Shown one piece after another: positions 5,644-8,160 of a DNA stretch of 8,160 bases (positions are counted from its first letter, which is position 1; each line of letters begins with the position of its first letter). The notes beneath the pieces are model-generated. The model was not told where the DNA came from. It searched no databases and saw only the letters and a program-made list of their open reading frames with translations. The stretch covers positions 3,269-11,428 of the forward strand of contig MGLG01000047.1 of assembly GCA_001795975.1 (NCBI GenBank). Direction: 5' to 3'. The stretch is from Candidatus Yanofskybacteria bacterium RIFOXYD1_FULL_42_10. GTDB taxonomy: Bacteria; Patescibacteriota; Minisyncoccia; 2-02-FULL-40-12; GWA2-44-9. The translations under genes and the position numbers were made by a program.

Positions 5644-6085
5644 AAGGTTTTGGAGTGGGTGGGACTGACAGCCAGCCATAGACCGACATTGTTCTTCCTT
5701 CCGTCGCATCTGCCCACATAAGCAAGCTTAGCTGGGCAGGATAGATTTCTTCCTGTCTCAATTCATCAATTTTGAAAAATCCACAATCAGATGTTTCTTT
5801 ATTGTCCGGTTTTAATTTGCCGCCGATAATGCGTCCTTCCAAAAGTATAGCTATGCCGAAAGTTTTTCTTAAGCTGAATATTCCTACTTGTCTTATGATT
5901 TGAACGATAACGCCCGCCTCTTCAAGAGTTTCTCGCTGGCCTCCATTGGGAACAAGTTCTCCTTGTTCAAGTTTACCTCCCGGCAGAGACCACTTTCTCT
6001 CTCCATAGGCATGTTTTACCAGTAAAAAAGAATTATCCGGTCCCCGTATCGCCACAAACACACCTACTGACATTACCGTTGGCAT
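5642..6085 (-). CDS. NUDIX hydrolase
   Basis: A 147-aa NUDIX hydrolase that cleaves a nucleoside diphosphate linked to another group, possibly in nucleotide-pool sanitation (MutT-like) or NDP-sugar turnover. The Nudix box spans residues 37-59: GKLEQGE, seven residues, then RETLEEAGV, matching GX5EX7REUXEEXGU except Thr at the first U position. KWSLPGG directly before the box is typical. Strands at 4-13 and 19-26 lead in, and the domain ends near SLLMWADA; the Pro-rich PPTPKP tail is unusual but short. The start has the best Shine-Dalgarno sequence in the window (GGAGG, 5 nt before ATG), and a promoter lies at 6122-6150. With the terminator at 5617-5643 it forms a self-contained single-gene unit. 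Substrate cannot be predicted. Confidence 0.93.
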   Translation of the reverse strand: MPTVMSVGVFVAIRGPDNSFLLVKHAYGERKWSLPGGKLEQGELVPNGGQRETLEEAGVIVQIIRQVGIFSLRKTFGIAILLEGRIIGGKLKPDNKETSDCGFFKIDELRQEEIYPAQLSLLMWADATEGRTMSVYGWLSVPPTPKP

Positions 6086-6121
6086 ATATCCCTCCCTGTT
6101 TTAAAGGACATCATGAGAAGC

Positions 6122-6150
6122 ATGCTATTATTTTTTAAAATATCAGTCAA
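6122..6150 (-). promoter_or_regulatory. Sigma-70-type promoter for the NUDIX gene
   Basis: On the minus strand TTGACT (6150-6145, five of six consensus bases) is followed by a 17-nt AT-rich spacer and TAGCAT (6127-6122, four of six). The predicted leader is about 30 nt and includes the GGAGG Shine-Dalgarno sequence. Its -35 is only 6 bp from the -35 of the divergent plus-strand promoter, so the two may compete or share a regulator. Confidence 0.55.
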
Positions 6151-6156
6151 CTGGGT

Positions 6157-6184
6157 TTGTCTAAATGGTTAATTTTAGTATTAT
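6157..6184 (+). promoter_or_regulatory. Sigma-70-type promoter for the hexose phosphate mutase gene
   Basis: TTGTCT (6157-6162, four of six consensus bases) is followed by a 16-nt spacer and TATTAT (6179-6184, five of six). Transcription would start near 6191, about 170 nt before the mutase ATG, so the transcript would carry the whole structured region 6197-6359. It lies back to back with the NUDIX promoter. Confidence 0.55.
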
Positions 6185-6359
6185 TTAAGTTATTGTCCCG
6201 AACGAAGTAGCTCTAACGGGTTAAACGAACGGGATATCAATAAATAACAACAGTAGTTCTGTAAGTATAACTTAAGAGCAAAACCCCGAATGAAGTAAGA
6301 AACCTTTGGTTTCTGCCGAAATAAGATTTCGGACTTCATACGGGGCTACTTCGTACGAG
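6185..6359 (+). promoter_or_regulatory. Highly structured 5' leader of the mutase gene (undescribed; possible cis-regulatory RNA)
   Basis: Directly visible pairings are: ttaagttat 6185-6193 with ataacttaa 6267-6275 (9 bp); tcccg 6196-6200 with cggga 6230-6234; acgaagtagc 6202-6211 with gctacttcgt 6345-6354 (10 bp, ending 5 nt before the ATG); and a three-way junction at 6284-6345. The junction has a 13-bp closing helix (6284-6296/6333-6345, one A-A mismatch) and two 7-bp hairpins with 3-nt loops (6298-6304/6308-6314 and 6316-6322/6326-6332), leaving only two unpaired junction bases. The 10-bp and 9-bp helices cross, so they would form alternately or as a pseudoknot. No known riboswitch class is recognised. 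There is no Shine-Dalgarno sequence before the ATG. Confidence 0.55.
6197..6359. repeat. REP/MITE-like element with four copies of a CCCGwAyGAAGTAGC motif
   Basis: The motif occurs directly at 6197-6211 (CCCGAACGAAGTAGC) and 6285-6299 (CCCGAATGAAGTAAG), and inverted at 6331-6344 (reverse complement CCCGTATGAAGTCC) and 6345-6359 (reverse complement CTCGTACGAAGTAGC). The outermost copies match at 13 of 15 positions as terminal inverted repeats, and the right end stops at the base before the mutase ATG. This suggests a non-coding mobile or REP-type repeat inserted upstream of the gene. No transposase gene and no clear target-site duplication were found, so this remains an alternative to the leader-RNA reading of the same bases. 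Confidence 0.5.
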
Positions 6360-7742
6360 ATGGAAAAAGATATTTTCAGGTCTTATGATGTTCGGGGAAT
6401 ATACCCAAGCGAGATAAATGAAGATGCGGCAAAACGCATTGGAAATGCTGCGGTTCAATTTTTGGATGCCAAAACTATGGTTATCGGCGAAGATGGCAGG
6501 TCTTCTTCTCCGCAATTAAGACAAGCGGTTGTTGAAGGAATTACCGTGGCCGGTTGTGATGTAATTTATATCGGACAATGCACGACCCCATTATTCTATT
6601 ATGCCGTCAAATATTTTAATGCCGATGGCGGAATTATGGTCACCGCTTCCCATAATCCGCCCGAATATAACGGGCTCAAAATCATGCAAAAAGGCGCTAC
6701 GCCGATTGATAAAAACAGCGGACTTCAAAAGATAAAAGAAACGGCCACGGGTGAAACATTTATTGCCGAACATGAGGGAACGGCAAATCATCGGTCTGAT
6801 GTATTAAATAATTATGTTGATTTTTTGATTGATATTTCTGGTATTCAGAGTGGGAAGTTAAATTTAAAAGTAGTTGCCGATGCCGGCAACGGAATGGGAT
6901 CTGCGGTTGTTGAACCGTTATTTGATAAACTAAAAATTAATTATACAAAATTATTTTTTGAAATAGACGGTTCTTTTCCAAATCGTTCTCCCGATCCCAC
7001 AAGAAGCGGGGGATTGAAAATTTTAAGCGAAACGGTGAAAAAACAGCAGGCTGATATGGGTATTGCTTTTGACGGGGATGCGGACAGATTGGCCGTGGTT
7101 GATGAAAACGGGGAGTTTGTTCCATCACAGTATATCCTCGCCGTTTTGTGGCAAGGCGGCGGCGCAACGGTGAAAAAGCATAAGGTGGTTTATGATCTTC
7201 GTTTTTCAAGGGCAGTGAAAGAATTTTTCGGAGATTCCGGGATAAGATCAATAGTCGGCCATAGTTATATAGCTCAAAAAATGCGGGAAGCCGATGCTTT
7301 TATCGGCGGAGAAACATCGGGACATTTCTTTTTTAAAGAAACCAATTACAACGAATCAGCGGCTTTGGCGGCGCTTAAACTTATGAAAGTATTGCAGGAA
7401 AGCGGCAAAAAACTTTCAGAAGTGATTCAGCCGTTCAAACAGGGTTATTATTCCGGAGAAATCAATATTGCCGTAAATAGTTCGGCCGAGCAAAACAACA
7501 TAATTGATTTTCTAAAAAATAAATATCAAGACGAAAAGATTGACGAGCTTGACGGTTTAACCGTTGAGCATTGGGATAATCCCTCGACTAAGCTCGGGAC
7601 AATTTCCGGTACGACCGGAAATTGGTGGTTTAATATACGGCGTTCAAACACCGAGCCGGCGATGAGATTGATTATTGAGGTGAATACCGAAGCTTTGATG
7701 AAAGAAAAAATTGAGGAAATTAAAAAAATAATCGGCAGGTAA
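6360..7742 (+). CDS. Phosphomannomutase/phosphoglucomutase (alpha-D-phosphohexomutase family)
   Basis: A 460-aa phosphohexomutase interconverting hexose-6-phosphate and hexose-1-phosphate through a phosphoserine, feeding nucleotide-sugar synthesis in the cytoplasm. All four active-site elements are present: catalytic serine loop TASHNP (95-100, Ser97), metal-binding DGDADR (238-243), sugar-selecting GETSGH (317-322), and the C-terminal phosphate-binding RRSNTEPAMRL (427-437). The start DIFRSYDVRGIYP is the standard family N-terminus, and the length fits the roughly 450-463 aa PMM/PGM group. GETSGH is typical of bifunctional mannose/glucose enzymes, but specificity is not certain. I use ATG 6360-6362. 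The frame is open upstream to a TTG at 6306-6308, but those 18 codons are hairpin sequence and carry no homology. No Shine-Dalgarno sequence is seen. It is the only plus-strand gene here, and its stop is 6 bp from the convergent trpS stop. Confidence 0.95.
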   Translation: MEKDIFRSYDVRGIYPSEINEDAAKRIGNAAVQFLDAKTMVIGEDGRSSSPQLRQAVVEGITVAGCDVIYIGQCTTPLFYYAVKYFNADGGIMVTASHNPPEYNGLKIMQKGATPIDKNSGLQKIKETATGETFIAEHEGTANHRSDVLNNYVDFLIDISGIQSGKLNLKVVADAGNGMGSAVVEPLFDKLKINYTKLFFEIDGSFPNRSPDPTRSGGLKILSETVKKQQADMGIAFDGDADRLAVVDENGEFVPSQYILAVLWQGGGATVKKHKVVYDLRFSRAVKEFFGDSGIRSIVGHSYIAQKMREADAFIGGETSGHFFFKETNYNESAALAALKLMKVLQESGKKLSEVIQPFKQGYYSGEINIAVNSSAEQNNIIDFLKNKYQDEKIDELDGLTVEHWDNPSTKLGTISGTTGNWWFNIRRSNTEPAMRLIIEVNTEALMKEKIEEIKKIIGR

Positions 7743-7748
7743 ATTTTT

Positions 7749-8160
7749 TTAGAATAAGCCCATTTTAGATTTTATTTCGCGCAGATTTTTGTTTGCAATT
7801 TGTCTTGCTTTCTCTTCGGAAGATTCAAGAGTTTTTAAAACCTTATCGGGATTGGCGCGAAGGTCGTTGTATTTGTCCTGATGAGGTTTTAGGAAGTTGA
7901 CCACAACTTCGGCGAGGTCGTTTTTAAATTTTGAATAAGATGTGCCGGCATATTGCGATTCAAGGGCGGATATCTTTTGACCGGAAAGCAGAGAATAAAT
8001 CGTCAGAAGATTGGAAATGCCTGGTTTTGCCTTTTCGTCAAACTGAATTTCTTTGCCGGAATCAGTAGCGGCTTTTTTAATTTTTTCGCGAATTGTGTCC
8101 GGGTTGTCCGACAAAGCGATTCCGTCATCTCCCGTCTTGGACATTTTTTTGGTCGGTTCC
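7749..8160 (-). CDS. trpS: Tryptophanyl-tRNA synthetase, C-terminal part (runs off the right edge)
   Basis: About 137 codons of the 3' end of a class I aminoacyl-tRNA synthetase that charges tRNA-Trp. The fragment opens at the window edge with EPTKKMSKTGDD, carrying the KMSKS catalytic loop as KMSKT. It continues with a helical anticodon-binding domain (DNPDTIREKIKKAATD, then GISNLLTIYSLLSG, then YSKFKNDLAEVVVNFLKP), ending KNLREIKSKMGLF, as TrpRS C-termini do. The frame is open to base 8160, so the internal ATG at 8142-8144 is the Met of KMSK, not a start. The stop at 7749-7751 faces the mutase stop 6 bp away, with no hairpin between, so transcripts from the two genes probably overlap. Thr in place of the last Ser of KMSKS is a conservative change. 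Confidence 0.93.
   Translation of the reverse strand, partial: EPTKKMSKTGDDGIALSDNPDTIREKIKKAATDSGKEIQFDEKAKPGISNLLTIYSLLSGQKISALESQYAGTSYSKFKNDLAEVVVNFLKPHQDKYNDLRANPDKVLKTLESSEEKARQIANKNLREIKSKMGLF

Noticed and set aside
6306..6359. An 18-codon N-terminal extension of the mutase from TTG 6306
   Set aside because: It lies entirely in the three-way junction and inverted-repeat sequence, and family homology begins at the ATG at 6360. The standard N-terminus fits that start.
1..8160. CRISPR array, tRNA gene, prophage or defence system
   Set aside because: No regularly spaced direct repeats with unique spacers, no tRNA-like cloverleaf with the TTCGA arm, and no nuclease, transposase or phage gene were seen. 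The three-way junction at 6284-6345 has two arms and lacks tRNA-conserved bases.

Overview
The window looks like chromosomal sequence from a streamlined, AT-rich bacterium, most plausibly a member of the Candidate Phyla Radiation (Patescibacteria, Parcubacteria-like). This is inferred from four things. S18 is short and has a CxxC...CxxH zinc-type cysteine/histidine set. The rpsF-ssb-rpsR cluster is not followed by rplI. Most genes lack a Shine-Dalgarno sequence. Gaps between genes are short and rich in palindromes. TGA serves as a stop at 4657-4659, so this is not one of the lineages that read TGA as glycine. No transposase, CRISPR array, tRNA or rRNA is visible.

Layout. At 1-221 there are two intrinsic-terminator hairpins and no gene. 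Minus-strand genes then run from 1052 down to 222 (a diverged glycerophosphodiester phosphodiesterase-like protein) and from 2609 down to 1244 (rpsF-ssb-rpsR, with its own promoter at 2626-2654). At 3486-2677 lies a secreted protein of unknown function with its own promoter and a terminator-like hairpin. At 5343-3557 an NDP-sugar-type nucleotidyltransferase is followed 23 bp later by ychF. At 6085-5642 lies a NUDIX hydrolase with strong SD, promoter and terminator. The only plus-strand gene is a phosphomannomutase/phosphoglucomutase (6360-7742). It converges, with a 6-bp gap, on the 3' half of trpS, which runs off the right edge.

Functionally the window mixes translation and replication housekeeping (S6, SSB, S18, YchF, TrpRS) with sugar activation. 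The hexose phosphate mutase makes sugar-1-phosphates, and the nucleotidyltransferase could use them to make nucleotide sugars for surface glycans. That link is inferred from family and proximity only.

The most unusual content is intergenic. The roughly 175-nt stretch between a good plus-strand promoter (6157-6184) and the mutase start codon is densely self-complementary. It holds a compact three-way junction (6284-6345), four copies of a CCCGwAyGAAGTAGC-like motif in inverted arrangement, and two long pairings that cannot form together in a simple fold. It is either a structured regulatory leader or a REP/MITE-like repeat captured as a leader. The ribosomal operon spacers also carry two related palindromic repeat copies and a separate palindromic ATTCG/CGAAT array.
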